Shown: positions 1 through 8,379, counted from the first letter of the stretch. The stretch: 64,000 nt of DNA from JBMNCR01 sp049366695 (GCA_049366695.1 JBMNCR010000064.1:116923-180922); one strand, 5' to 3'. Translations and numbers: made by a program. The notes: generated from the letters alone by a model not told the origin.

Positions 1-181
1 TAAACAGTTGTACCTGACGTGGCAAATAGCCAAATATATCCTGAGCTTTGTGTAATATTTCTATTAATGCTCCTTTCGTTGTTTCTAAACTATCAATATA
101 TGTTTCTAATTCGTGGTATTTTTCTACAGATAAATCCTCATTTGTTTTTTCAACTTCATTTATTTCTTTCGGTTTCGTCAT
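1..181 (-). CDS. NuoE-like thioredoxin-fold [2Fe-2S] subunit (5' part only)
   Basis: Sixty N-terminal codons read inward from ATG at 181, and the rest lies beyond the window edge. After a charged leader of about 25 residues comes a helical start ending in ALIEILHKAQDIFGYLP. This is characteristic of the NuoE/HndA/HymA family, the small [2Fe-2S] subunit of NADH dehydrogenases and electron-bifurcating hydrogenases. The cluster-binding cysteines would lie in the missing part. The sequence GGTGAAAG just upstream is a plausible ribosome binding site. The partner (Complex I or a bifurcating hydrogenase/formate dehydrogenase) cannot be decided; the hydrogenase context is the more common in Clostridia. 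Confidence 0.8.
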   Translation of the reverse strand, partial: MTKPKEINEVEKTNEDLSVEKYHELETYIDSLETTKGALIEILHKAQDIFGYLPRQVQLF

Positions 182-289
182 TGCTTTCACCTATCTTCTC
201 TATTAAACTCAATTAACATTAATATTTCCATAAATCTCTAAATGATACTTCTGTAGACATGCTGTTATATTTATAAACTATAATTTTGC

Positions 290-316
290 ACAAAAAAAGT
301 GAGTATGTAAACTCAC
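290..316 (-). terminator. Rho-independent terminator
   Basis: On the minus strand, a perfect GTGAGT/ACTCAC stem with a six-base loop is followed by seven Ts. It lies about 105 bp after the membrane-protein gene at 421 and before the NuoE-like gene, so it closes the TetR-led operon. Confidence 0.75.
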
Positions 317-420
317 ATGATATTCCCTCTATACATCGATTCTTCTTATTTATTTAGATATTGAAACCTTTGAATTAATTTCTGTCTTTAACTCCTCATT
401 TACTTGGAATAAAGAATCTT

Positions 421-1314
421 TTAAGACTTTAAATATTTATCTTCCACATTAATTTCTTCATTAATATTTATTAGTAATAATATAAAACATAAACTTATGA
501 TTATGCTAATAAGTGGAAACATAATTATTTCAACCAAACTCATGTCTACTCCTGCAAAATATTGACCAATTATCATAGCTGTTAAAGCTGCTCCCATAGT
601 AAATCCTTTCATTATTACAACAGATGATAATAAATAACCTAAAGCTTTTCTTTTAAGCAACATATATCCAGAAATCAAGCCAACAGGAACTATAAATCCT
701 AAATCTAAACCTTGAATAACTAATGTAGTATAATGATCTATACCAGCTGGCGCAATATCATATTTCATAGCTTCCAAAATCTTACTTAACCATAACATCC
801 CAATGGCTATTGAAAAAAACAGTTGAAATCCTCCAATAAACTTTACAGGTAATTTTGAATTAAAAGACTGTTTAAATTTATTTAAATCATATGATAACAT
901 AGATAATACAAATGCAAAAAAACTAGCTGACATTAGTATCACATACATTAAAAACAAGGAATTAAACATAGATAAAAATGTATATGAAATATATGTATAC
1001 ATAAAATATCCTAAAGTACCCGTTAATAATAATTTTCCTTTTAATGATCCTTTTCTCATCATAAATAATGATATTAATAATAATGGTACCCCAATAAAAA
1101 GAGTTATCACATCCTGTGCTTTCCCCTGTGTTGCAACTGATACTGAATCGTTTTTATATATACCCTCTCCATATATCGTAATTTCTTGTCCCCAGATAGA
1201 TACAAACTGCTGCTGTTCTCCACCGTTATCAGAAAATATACCAAATGTAGATGAAACTACAGATAAAACAACTATAATAATTGTCAACCCTGTTATTATA
1301 TTTTTGCATTTCAT
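421..1314 (-). CDS. Polytopic membrane protein, unknown function
   Basis: This 297-residue protein has an N-terminal hydrophobic anchor (about residues 7-27), a short polar loop probably outside the membrane, then about seven further hydrophobic helices, and an acidic tail. I do not recognise a named family. It is the last gene of a co-directional set with a flavodoxin-like protein (90 bp upstream), an FMN-binding protein and a TetR regulator. That neighbourhood suggests a membrane component linked to flavin-based electron transfer or to an exported signal, but the link is only contextual. The downstream terminator at 290-316 supports its position as the operon end. Confidence 0.6.
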   Translation of the reverse strand: MKCKNIITGLTIIIVVLSVVSSTFGIFSDNGGEQQQFVSIWGQEITIYGEGIYKNDSVSVATQGKAQDVITLFIGVPLLLISLFMMRKGSLKGKLLLTGTLGYFMYTYISYTFLSMFNSLFLMYVILMSASFFAFVLSMLSYDLNKFKQSFNSKLPVKFIGGFQLFFSIAIGMLWLSKILEAMKYDIAPAGIDHYTTLVIQGLDLGFIVPVGLISGYMLLKRKALGYLLSSVVIMKGFTMGAALTAMIIGQYFAGVDMSLVEIIMFPLISIIISLCFILLLININEEINVEDKYLKS

Positions 1315-1403
1315 ATTTAAGACCTCCTTTTATTGATAATGCTTGTTCATTTCATAACCAAATCCACTTAACATTTTAATCCCAATAAGTATGAAAATAT
1401 TAA

Positions 1404-1877
1404 TTAATTCATTGCTTTAGCAAATGATTCTATATTCTTTTCCAATACATTTGATGTATTTATTTCAACTTTTGAAACCTTCTTTACAATAAATTTATCA
1501 AAGGATTTCATTTTATCCAGTATAAACTCGCCTCCAAAATTTTCTTTTGCAATTGCAATATTTATTAATTCTTGAGGAAATGAGTTGTTAAGTTGAGTCT
1601 GTGCTACTTCTTCTTCTCCCATACAACATATAAATAAACCTACTTTTTTTGCTCTCAATTCATTTATTCTTTCTTCACAGAATTTTTTCACTTCTTTCTG
1701 TATTTTTCCCATATATATAGAGCCACCAATAATAACTGAATCGTAATTTGAAAGATCTATATCCTTTACTGTTTTTAAGCTACATAATTCAACTTCACCT
1801 TTTATCTTTTCAGATAATGTCTTTGCACAATTTTGGGCACATCCATACTTTGTAGCATAAGCAATTAAAATTTTCAT
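1404..1877 (-). CDS. Flavodoxin-domain protein (HemG/Flavodoxin_5-like)
   Basis: This 157-residue cytoplasmic protein opens with MKILIAYATKYGCAQNCA. That is the first beta strand and phosphate-binding loop of the flavodoxin fold, in the variant with T-K-Y-G found in the Flavodoxin_5 / protoporphyrinogen-oxidase-like group. The segment SVIIGGSIYMGKI (about residues 47-59) matches the second FMN-contacting loop of that group. It probably binds FMN and shuttles electrons; a haem role is not implied. It is 34 bp downstream of the membrane-anchored FMN-binding protein, which could be its redox partner. The ATG at 1877 follows GGAGGTAAT, a strong ribosome binding site. Confidence 0.8.
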   Translation of the reverse strand: MKILIAYATKYGCAQNCAKTLSEKIKGEVELCSLKTVKDIDLSNYDSVIIGGSIYMGKIQKEVKKFCEERINELRAKKVGLFICCMGEEEVAQTQLNNSFPQELINIAIAKENFGGEFILDKMKSFDKFIVKKVSKVEINTSNVLEKNIESFAKAMN

Positions 1878-1911
1878 TTTATTACCTCCAGTTATTTAAT
1901 ATATTATTATT

Positions 1912-2295
1912 TTAATCTTCTTTTCCTAAGGATAATTGAACAGCTTTTTTAATGGTATTACTACTAATAGTTGCTCCACTAATAACATCTACATCTAAAG
2001 ACTGTCTTTCGATAATTTTATCAACAATTTTCTCAGCTTTTTTACCTAATCCATTTTCATGTTTTAAAATTTCAATTTTATTTATCTTATGATTAGCTAC
2101 ACTTACATTGACTTCTACTTTTACTAATCCCGAAGAGTAATTTCCTTTATAATTACCATCTTTAATCTGATACAAATTGTTTTCACTAATTTCTATCTCT
2201 GGCAAATCTAAAGAATTAACTACCATAATAGTTACAGTCAACATAATAAATAATATCACACTAAGTATCCCTACTATTTTTAAAACTTTTTTCAC
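1912..2295 (-). CDS. Membrane-anchored FMN-binding domain protein
   Basis: This 127-residue protein has one N-terminal membrane helix (about residues 5-28) followed by an extracytoplasmic FMN_bind domain. The domain shows DGNYKG at about residue 46 and DVISGATISSNTIKKA near the C-terminus. The SGATxSS segment is the site where the family (RnfG, NqrC, NosR and stand-alone proteins) carries covalently linked FMN on a threonine, placed there by ApbE. It is therefore a candidate surface electron carrier. It sits 14 bp after the TetR gene and just before the flavodoxin gene, which supports one redox operon under TetR control. Confidence 0.82.
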   Translation of the reverse strand: MKKVLKIVGILSVILFIMLTVTIMVVNSLDLPEIEISENNLYQIKDGNYKGNYSSGLVKVEVNVSVANHKINKIEILKHENGLGKKAEKIVDKIIERQSLDVDVISGATISSNTIKKAVQLSLGKED

Positions 2296-2309
2296 AAGAT
2301 TACCCCCTT

Positions 2310-2921
2310 TTAGTTCATAATACCTTTAAAAATAATTTCAAAATTATGTTGTATTAATTCTTCAATCTGTTTTTCACTAACATCTTTTTCTATTATTATT
2401 TTTATTAATAAACCAAATATAGAAGTCCATATTATTTGAGCTGTTAATTCTATATTCCATGCTTTAAATTTCCCCTTATTTATTCCTCTCTCTATTTTTT
2501 CACTCAATATTTGAATAGTTTTACTTTCTTCAGTAATCCCTCTTTTAAGTAATCTAGTTTTCTTTATTATTGAAGACTCATCATTTAACATAAATGCCAA
2601 GTATATATCCGGTGATTCTAAAGCAGATTTTATATAATTGACAAATACTTCTTTAATTTCTTTTTCAGGATTATCTTCATCTCTTTTAAAATTACTTGCT
2701 GAAGCTATTATTTTTTTATATCCCTCACTCACTAATATTTCTATAATTTCATTTTTATCCTTAAAATAATGATAAACAATACCAGGTGAATAATCTATTT
2801 TTTTTGTTATTTTTCTTATTGATAAACTCTGAAAACCGTCTTCAGCAATAATATCTCTAGCAGTATTTAAAATTATTTCTTTAGTTTCTTCTTGTTTACG
2901 CAATTGTCTTTCCTTACTCAA
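2310..2921 (-). CDS. TetR/AcrR family transcriptional regulator
   Basis: This 203-residue protein has a canonical N-terminal TetR HTH at about residues 14-60 (AEDGFQSLSIRKITKKIDYS, then GIVYHYFKDKNEI) and an all-helical C-terminal ligand domain. It is first in a four-gene operon with the FMN-binding, flavodoxin and membrane proteins, so it most likely represses its own operon. Two tandem inverted repeats of the form TGAAC-N3-GTTCA lie just upstream (2942-2972). The ligand is unknown. Confidence 0.9.
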   Translation of the reverse strand: MSKERQLRKQEETKEIILNTARDIIAEDGFQSLSIRKITKKIDYSPGIVYHYFKDKNEIIEILVSEGYKKIIASASNFKRDEDNPEKEIKEVFVNYIKSALESPDIYLAFMLNDESSIIKKTRLLKRGITEESKTIQILSEKIERGINKGKFKAWNIELTAQIIWTSIFGLLIKIIIEKDVSEKQIEELIQHNFEIIFKGIMN

Positions 2922-2941
2922 TTTAATTTTCCTCCTAATTA

Positions 2942-2972
2942 TGAACCGTGTTCATATATTGAACGGTGTTTA
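2942..2972. promoter_or_regulatory. Doubled TetR-type operator
   Basis: TGAAC-CGT-GTTCA (2942-2954) is a perfect interrupted palindrome. TGAAC-GGT-GTTTA (2960-2972) is a second copy with one mismatch, 18 bp away and therefore close to two helical turns. The pair is 20-50 bp upstream of the TetR start, the usual place for an autoregulatory operator. Binding by this TetR is an inference. Confidence 0.6.
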
Positions 2973-3012
2973 GTTTATTCTAATATAAACTCTACTCTCT
3001 GTCAATATTTTA

Positions 3013-3043
3013 TAAAAAAAAAGAGAAGTATCTTCTACTTCTC
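3013..3043 (-). terminator. Rho-independent terminator
   Basis: On the minus strand, an eight-base stem GAGAAGTA/TACTTCTC is followed by ten Ts. It lies 22 bp beyond the histidine-kinase stop and ends the two-component operon. Confidence 0.8.
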
Positions 3044-3064
3044 ACATTCTAACCAACTGTCCAA

Positions 3065-4420
3065 CTAACCAATATTATTAGGTATAACTATTCTAAAACA
3101 TGAACCTTTGTCAATTGATGATTTAACATCAATAGTTCCTTTTATTGCTTCAATATTATTCCTTGCCACAAACAGACCTAATCCTTCCCCTGCAATACTT
3201 TGTGAAATATTACTCCTATAGTAGGCATCAAATACTTTATCCAACTCTTCTTCAGCAATTCCCACTCCATTATCACAAATAGAAATTTTTACTTTATTTT
3301 TATTTAAATAATTTACTTTTACTTCTACCCTACCTCCAACTTCTGTAAATTTATAGGCGTTTGTCAATATATTATATATAGATTGATTTAATTTATACTT
3401 ATCAGTAGTTATCTTAATAACTTCTTTACAAATAAATATAAGTTCTATCCCTTTTTTTTCAAATTGTACGTTCAAACCTTTAACAATTTTCTTTAATTCT
3501 TCTACAAGATTATATGTTTCAACATCGATTTGTTCTTGATTTTGATCTGTTTCAATAACTTCATTTAAGTTTGTTATTATATGTGTAAGATTATCCACTT
3601 GATGCTTGCAATTTTCTAATCTTGTTTCATCCATTAAAACTACTCCGTCAATAGCTCCTTCTAGATGAGATTTAATAATAGTAAGGGGTGTTCTTGCTTG
3701 ATGTATAATAGTATCTACTTTTTGCTTCCTACTTTTTTGTTTTAACTTAAGCTTTGTAGATAATATTTTCAAACTATTTTGTATATCTTTAATTTCCTTA
3801 ATATTTGAAAATTTCAATTTATTTTCTTCATTTACATCCATCGATTTTGCATAATTAGCAGTAAAAATTAAATCCCTCGTAGTTTTTTTGCTAATAAACA
3901 AGCTTACAATTATTGCAAAAAATAATACTATTACTCCAGATAATAAACTGTTTACTAACAATGCATTCTTAAATTTTATTGATGTTAAAGAACTTTCAAC
4001 TGTACCTTGTCGTGTAATGATTACTCTTCCAACATCTTTATTTTCATTTACAAGATCGTAATCATCATTTTGTTCAACTACTTCTCTACGCCTCATCATT
4101 GAATTATGCATCTTCTTATTCTCTCTGACTGATGCCACTATATTACCAGATATATCGTATATAGTTATTCCTACTATTGGGTCATCTAAATATTTACGCA
4201 ACTCCATTTTCATTTGACCCGATGTGTATGATTCATTTAATATTAAAAAACTAGAATACTCTTGAATCTCCTCAATTTGATTATTGTAATTTTCTCCTAT
4301 ATAACTTAAAAAATATTTATCTATCAATGCACTGTATAATAATGAATTTACTACAATTGCCATCACAGCAATAATAATCATCATAGCAACCCATTGTCTT
4401 TTAATAGTCATATTATTCAT
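3065..4420 (-). CDS. Sensor histidine kinase
   Basis: This 451-residue membrane kinase has TM1 at about 12-32, an extracytoplasmic sensor at about 33-150, and TM2 at about 153-176. A linker follows, then HisKA with the phospho-acceptor in IIHQARTPLTII (His240), then HATPase_c. The ATPase domain shows the N box around Asn354, the G1 box DNGVGI (383-388) and the G2 box GEGLGL (411-416), so all catalytic boxes are intact. Its ATG overlaps the response-regulator stop by four bases (ATGA), showing translational coupling. The sensed signal is unknown. Upstream small membrane proteins with SHOCT tails and an exported protein may be accessory sensors or targets. Confidence 0.93.
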   Translation of the reverse strand: MNNMTIKRQWVAMMIIIAVMAIVVNSLLYSALIDKYFLSYIGENYNNQIEEIQEYSSFLILNESYTSGQMKMELRKYLDDPIVGITIYDISGNIVASVRENKKMHNSMMRRREVVEQNDDYDLVNENKDVGRVIITRQGTVESSLTSIKFKNALLVNSLLSGVIVLFFAIIVSLFISKKTTRDLIFTANYAKSMDVNEENKLKFSNIKEIKDIQNSLKILSTKLKLKQKSRKQKVDTIIHQARTPLTIIKSHLEGAIDGVVLMDETRLENCKHQVDNLTHIITNLNEVIETDQNQEQIDVETYNLVEELKKIVKGLNVQFEKKGIELIFICKEVIKITTDKYKLNQSIYNILTNAYKFTEVGGRVEVKVNYLNKNKVKISICDNGVGIAEEELDKVFDAYYRSNISQSIAGEGLGLFVARNNIEAIKGTIDVKSSIDKGSCFRIVIPNNIG

Positions 4421-5097
4421 CCTCCAAAGATATATCCTGCTCCATATTTGGTTTTTAAATATCGTGGATTCTTACTATCTTCTTCTATCTTTTGTCTTAT
4501 CCTTTTTATATGCGTATCAACACTTCTGTCATATCCTTCATATTCGTATCCAAAAGCTTTTTCAATTAATTGTTCTCTAGATAATACATTCCCAATATTC
4601 TGAAAAAAAACATTTAGCAATTCAAATTCAGTAGTAGTAATATTTATTTCAATACCGTTTTTAAAAATCTTTTGACTTTGAATATGAAGTTCCAATTCAC
4701 CTTCTATAATAACTTTTGTATTTTTATTTTCCGTATATACTCTTTTTAGCAATGCTCGAACTCTACGCATCAACTCTTTTGGACTAAAAGGTTTTATTAC
4801 ATAATCATCTGCTCCATAATCAAATCCCATAAGTCTATCTACTTCTTCTTGCTTTGCTGTTAGCATAATTATTGGCAATTGTGAAATACGTCTAATCTCT
4901 TTTAATACCTCATATCCATCAATTCCTGGCATCATGACATCAAGTATTATCAAATGAACATCATTTTCATTGAATTTTGCTAAAGCATCAATCCCATTGT
5001 CTGCATATAAAATCTGATAACCCTCTTTTAATAGGTATTTCCCTACAATTTCTTGAATTTCTAATTGATCTTCTACAACCATAATATTGAAAGACAA
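4417..5097 (-). CDS. OmpR/PhoB-family response regulator
   Basis: I place the start at TTG 5097, giving 226 residues. AGAGG lies seven bases upstream and the receiver fold begins at once with FNIMVVEDQ. An upstream ATG at 5130 would add eleven non-conserved residues. Receiver domain: phospho-acceptor Asp53 in LIILDVMMPG and Lys102 in VIKPFSP. C-terminal winged helix (about 130-224) has TTTEFELLNVF and DRSVDTHIKRIRQKI, typical of the OmpR/PhoB subclass. It is co-translated with the kinase. A direct repeat 11 bp apart upstream of the SHOCT gene cluster (6436-6455) is a likely target for this subclass. Confidence 0.92.
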   Translation of the reverse strand: MSFNIMVVEDQLEIQEIVGKYLLKEGYQILYADNGIDALAKFNENDVHLIILDVMMPGIDGYEVLKEIRRISQLPIIMLTAKQEEVDRLMGFDYGADDYVIKPFSPKELMRRVRALLKRVYTENKNTKVIIEGELELHIQSQKIFKNGIEINITTTEFELLNVFFQNIGNVLSREQLIEKAFGYEYEGYDRSVDTHIKRIRQKIEEDSKNPRYLKTKYGAGYIFGG

Positions 5098-5137
5098 ATA
5101 ACCACCTCTAATCGTTATTATATCATGCACTTACAAT

Positions 5138-5162
5138 ATAAAACAGGTCGCAAAGCGACCTG
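5138..5162 (-). terminator. Hairpin terminator or attenuator before the response regulator
   Basis: On the minus strand, the stem CAGGTCGC/GCGACCTG with a three-base loop is followed by TTTTATA. It stands between the exported protein (stop 5179) and the response regulator (start 5097). It should end or attenuate transcription from the SHOCT genes into the two-component genes. Confidence 0.65.
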
Positions 5163-5178
5163 CCTATGAAGAATATTT

Positions 5179-5910
5179 CTAATCAATAACTTCGATAATC
5201 TCTCCATGTCTATTATTAAGCCATACTTTTCCATCTTGGCTATTTACACTGATAATCCCTATAGTTTTAGCATCTTCCTGTATATAAAATGTATAATATC
5301 CATAGAAGGTATTTCCTGTAACAATATTATAATCTGCATTTATATTATCCGAAACATACTCATTTGCAATTTTATTAGCATCTACTAAACTAAGCTCTTC
5401 ATCTAATTGAGAATAAGACATTAGTGAGTTAGTACACCTTCCATTTTTATATATAGCATATTTTTCATTCCACTTTATATTAGCTCCATTGCAACTGTAA
5501 ATATTACCAGTTATTGAATCTACTATTAACTCAAAAGCACCTAACTCTGTATCTTTTTCTATAATTGAAAAATAATACTGATAATCTTCATAAAGAAACA
5601 CATCATCAATTATCAAATTTTCATCTATTTTTTTTATGTATTCATCTATATCATTTGTTAATTCTTCTATAGAAATTTGTTCGGAAACGTCATAAGTTTC
5701 ACTATCTTTATCTTCTATAAAGCTTCTATTATACATTCTTCCTCTATTACCGTTGCCCCTAGTAGTATAATTGTACTCATCTCTTTGATACGATTGATTA
5801 GTTATCAGATCATTATCTGTATCGTTCTGTTGATAATATATGCTTCCAATTATTCCTCCAGATATTAGAAGTACTGCTAGAATAGTTGATATGACAACTG
5901 CTTTTTTCAT
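5179..5910 (-). CDS. Exported protein, possibly PepSY-like
   Basis: This 243-residue protein has an N-terminal membrane anchor or signal sequence (about residues 3-25), a polar Asn/Arg/Tyr-rich stretch, and then two alternating beta/helix segments. The C-terminal one (ANKIANEYVSDNI, then strands to VNSQDGKVWLNN) resembles the helix-plus-sheet pattern of PepSY domains, though the match is weak. No lipobox cysteine is seen. It lies 11 bp after the SHOCT gene and ahead of the response regulator and kinase, so an envelope role tied to that signalling system is the best contextual guess. Confidence 0.6.
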   Translation of the reverse strand: MKKAVVISTILAVLLISGGIIGSIYYQQNDTDNDLITNQSYQRDEYNYTTRGNGNRGRMYNRSFIEDKDSETYDVSEQISIEELTNDIDEYIKKIDENLIIDDVFLYEDYQYYFSIIEKDTELGAFELIVDSITGNIYSCNGANIKWNEKYAIYKNGRCTNSLMSYSQLDEELSLVDANKIANEYVSDNINADYNIVTGNTFYGYYTFYIQEDAKTIGIISVNSQDGKVWLNNRHGEIIEVID

Positions 5911-5921
5911 ATTAACTCATC

Positions 5922-6167
5922 TCACTTTCTAAGTATAACTTCTTTTTTACGAAGGTAATCTTCTTCACTTATTTCTTCTTTTACATATTTAATTTTCAAT
6001 TCTTCCAATACTCTATTGTTGCTATTTTTAGCTTTCTTAACAATCCACACTATCAATACTCCTATTAAAATCGCTACCCCTAACATTATCAGCGAACTCC
6101 AAATATTATTATGATATGCAACTCCAAGATGAAAATCATGTGGTATAAAACCTCTTCTCCCCATCAT
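5922..6167 (-). CDS. Small membrane protein with C-terminal SHOCT domain
   Basis: The 81-residue product has one membrane helix (about residues 25-46) and a C-terminal SHOCT-like motif: LEELKIKYVKEEISEEDY followed by RKKEVILRK. SHOCT segments are short helical modules at the ends of many bacterial proteins and are thought to mediate oligomerisation. It is the second of two adjacent SHOCT-type small genes in front of an exported protein and a two-component system. The opening segment MMGRRGFIPHDFHLG is probably outside the membrane. Confidence 0.7.
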   Translation of the reverse strand: MMGRRGFIPHDFHLGVAYHNNIWSSLIMLGVAILIGVLIVWIVKKAKNSNNRVLEELKIKYVKEEISEEDYLRKKEVILRK

Positions 6168-6193
6168 TATCTATTCTCCTTTCTTACGAATAA

Positions 6194-6370
6194 TTATTTT
6201 TTTAATACATTTTTCATTTTTAAATATGTTTCTTCATCAATTTCACCATTTACATACCTCTCTTTGAGTAATTCCTCCGCACTACTCTTAGATGAAAATG
6301 TTAAGCCTCTATCATTTTTAAGTACATAATATATGACAACCCCTATTAAAACCCAACCAATTAGCATCAT
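6194..6370 (-). CDS. 58-residue membrane protein with SHOCT-like tail
   Basis: This short gene has ATG at 6370 preceded by AGGAAGGAAG and stops with TAA at 6194. The product has an N-terminal hydrophobic helix (LIGWVLIGVVIYYVL) and then a short charged tail with EELLKERYVNGEIDEETYLK, the same SHOCT signature as its downstream neighbour. It is the first gene of the SHOCT/exported-protein set and lies directly behind the promoter with tandem direct repeats (6423-6455). Its small size makes function uncertain. Strong ribosome binding, a shared motif and operon position support it as real. Confidence 0.7.
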   Translation of the reverse strand: MMLIGWVLIGVVIYYVLKNDRGLTFSSKSSAEELLKERYVNGEIDEETYLKMKNVLKK

Positions 6371-6422
6371 ATTTATCTTCCTTCCTATTTTGATTTTTGT
6401 GTTATTCTTATATTTTAATAAT

Positions 6423-6455
6423 ATTATAATGTGATATTATGACAGAATTATGACA
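6423..6455 (-). promoter_or_regulatory. Promoter with OmpR-type tandem direct repeats
   Basis: On the minus strand TGTCATAAT occurs twice exactly 11 bp apart (6455-6447 and 6444-6436), and TATAAT (6428-6423) follows. The repeats occupy the -35 region. This is the arrangement used by PhoB/VanR-type activators, so the response regulator at 4417 is the natural candidate. The start of the 58-residue SHOCT gene is about 53 bp downstream. Confidence 0.55.
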
Positions 6456-6460
6456 ACAAA

Positions 6461-6492
6461 AAAACTTTCAAATTTTAATATTTGAAAGTTTT
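6461..6492 (-). terminator. Rho-independent terminator after AEC transporter
   Basis: An inverted repeat AAAACTTTCAAAT/ATTTGAAAGTTTT has T-rich sequence following on the minus strand (TTTTTTTGTTG). It lies 82 bp past the stop of the transporter at 6574. Confidence 0.75.
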
Positions 6493-6573
6493 ATGTATGT
6501 ATTCTTCTATAAATAATTTTTCGTTATTTTAATATATCACTCAACTTTACCTTATTTATTATTGATAAATTTT

Positions 6574-7512
6574 CTATATTACACCTATTTGTTTAGTAAT
6601 AAATATCCATCCAAACATGGTAATAATAGATATCAAAGATGTAAATACAACTATCTGTGATGCAAGTTCGCTATTAGCATCCATTTGCTGTGCCATTGTA
6701 AATGATGAAACAGATGTAGGTGCACCAAAGATAGATATCAACGTAATAAGTTCTACATCTCTAAACCCCATTAAAATGCTTAATGGTATAAATAATGCGG
6801 GAACTATTATCAATTTTCCCACCACACTTATTGTAAGCTGCCTAAAATACTTACTTATTGAAGAAAACTTAAATGATGCACCTAAAATCATCAATGCTAA
6901 TGGAGTAGCCGTTTTAGAAATATCACTAAGTGTTTTTTCGACGGCTGTCGGAAATTTTATACCTATAAAATTTATTATTATACCTAATATAGATGCTATT
7001 ATTAAAGGATTTAATACAATCCCTTTTATAATATTTGACAAACCTCCACTATCTTTTCGATAGCTTTCTAGAGTAAATACCGCTAAGATATTAAATAATG
7101 GAACTATTATAATAGTCATTATAGCTGTAGACCCAGCGGAGCTTTCTCCAAACAATGATGTGCATACTGCAATTCCAAAAATAATAAAATTGCTTCTATA
7201 AATACCCTGAATAATAACGCTCCTTCTTCTATTATCATCATCAATTAATGGGATAATAAACCAAAGTATCAAATACAAGATTATAATGGATATCACAGAA
7301 AAAACAACTAATTTCCAATTATAAGTTTTATCTAATTCATTATTGTATATATTTGTAAATAAAAAAATTGGTAGTAACACCTTAAAAGTAAATGCATTCA
7401 TTTTATAAGTCATTTCTTCATCTAAAATTCCAACAATTCTAATAAAACTTCCCAAACTCATCATTATAAAAAGTGGCAATACTACATTTAGTGATGCAAT
7501 AAAATTATCCAT
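6574..7512 (-). CDS. AEC (auxin efflux carrier) family transporter
   Basis: This 312-residue inner-membrane protein has about ten hydrophobic helices in two five-helix halves. The N-terminus, VLPLFIMMSLGSFIRIVGIL, followed by MNAFTFKVLLPIFLF, is the family hallmark. The C-terminal half has NPLIIASILGI and APTSVSSFTMAQQM. AEC proteins export or import small organic anions such as malate or lactate in bacteria; the substrate cannot be assigned here. It appears to be a single-gene unit with its own terminator and no metabolic neighbour that points to a substrate. Confidence 0.88.
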   Translation of the reverse strand: MDNFIASLNVVLPLFIMMSLGSFIRIVGILDEEMTYKMNAFTFKVLLPIFLFTNIYNNELDKTYNWKLVVFSVISIIILYLILWFIIPLIDDDNRRRSVIIQGIYRSNFIIFGIAVCTSLFGESSAGSTAIMTIIIVPLFNILAVFTLESYRKDSGGLSNIIKGIVLNPLIIASILGIIINFIGIKFPTAVEKTLSDISKTATPLALMILGASFKFSSISKYFRQLTISVVGKLIIVPALFIPLSILMGFRDVELITLISIFGAPTSVSSFTMAQQMDANSELASQIVVFTSLISIITMFGWIFITKQIGVI

Positions 7513-7965
7513 AATTCTCCTCGTAAAATTAATTATGTCATATGTATTCTATATATTGAATTGGTTATAATATTGTGTAATTAATTTATTACATATCTAG
7601 TCAGTTATAAAAAATAATATGTCGATTTTTTTCTTTTTCCCGAATCTTTAGGCAAAATCATAATCTTTTTCGTATGTTTGAAAATTTATTTATAAGCATC
7701 ATTATATCATACTCTACTTTTACCGATGCAGTTGAAAAATAATTAAAATAGTTATATATTTAATCTTAACTACTTCATACCAAACACATATAGACAATTA
7801 TGCAATTGTAAATTTTATTTATCGAAGTTAAGACCAGTTAATCGTAATCACCAAGAACCGTCCCCAGTGATTCTGAGTTGACTTTTTCTATTTTTATATT
7901 AATAGATAGCAAATAATAAATGAATATGTTTTAATAATACTATACTTGAAAATGAAGGTGATTAT
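7513..7965. other. Intergenic stretch between divergent genes
   Basis: This A+T-rich spacer separates the AEC transporter (minus) from the small gene at 7966 (plus). It holds promoters for both directions and a short REP-like remnant at 7846-7872. I see no coding potential or RNA gene in it. Confidence 0.5.
7846..7872. repeat. Short REP-like remnant (AATCAC...GTGATT)
   Basis: A 27-bp segment has inverted ends AATCAC/GTGATT around CAAGAACCGTCCCCA. Similar CCGTCCCC-containing fragments occur scattered in Firmicutes genomes. It is the only copy I noticed in this window. Confidence 0.35.
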
Positions 7966-8379
7966 ATGTATAAAAATGACTATATAATGAGAATGATCGA
8001 ACAAATGTCCGAAGCTATTGCCAGTATTATATTCAATAAAAAAATAAAGAATTATCAAACATGTCACTTTATATTTGATGATTCATTAAAACAATTTTTT
8101 GGTGTGAGTAGAGAAATGCTTTTTATGTTACCTATTGATACAACCTTAGATTTGATATGTGGCTATGGTGAGTCACATACTGATATGATCGTCTCCATTG
8201 TTGAATTATTAATAATAGAAGCAAATACTTATGAAGATGAAGAAAAATTTACTGATGCAAAAACTTACTATAAAAAAACACTGGAATTCGTAAATAAACT
8301 TAAAGGTACTGATGATTTAGAAATGATAAAATATATTAATGAACAAGAAATATACTTGAAATCAAAAATAATTGAGTAA
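7966..8379 (+). CDS. Small hypothetical protein (DUF6483-like)
   Basis: This 137-residue cytoplasmic, all-helical, acidic protein begins YKNDYIMRMIEQMSEAIASI and continues with IIFNKK. That opening matches my recollection of the DUF6483 family, whose function is unknown. The second half contains a TPR-like helical pair (AKTYYKKTLEFVNKLK). The start ATG at 7966 has AAGGTGAT upstream. It stands alone between the AEC transporter and ProA and converges on ProA, with a hairpin terminator between. Confidence 0.6.
   Translation: MYKNDYIMRMIEQMSEAIASIIFNKKIKNYQTCHFIFDDSLKQFFGVSREMLFMLPIDTTLDLICGYGESHTDMIVSIVELLIIEANTYEDEEKFTDAKTYYKKTLEFVNKLKGTDDLEMIKYINEQEIYLKSKIIE

Noticed and set aside
330..420. 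Short frame on the minus strand after the membrane-protein gene (VLKDSLFQVNEELK and on)
   Set aside because: No start codon or ribosome site; it could be a frameshifted tail but nothing supports translation.
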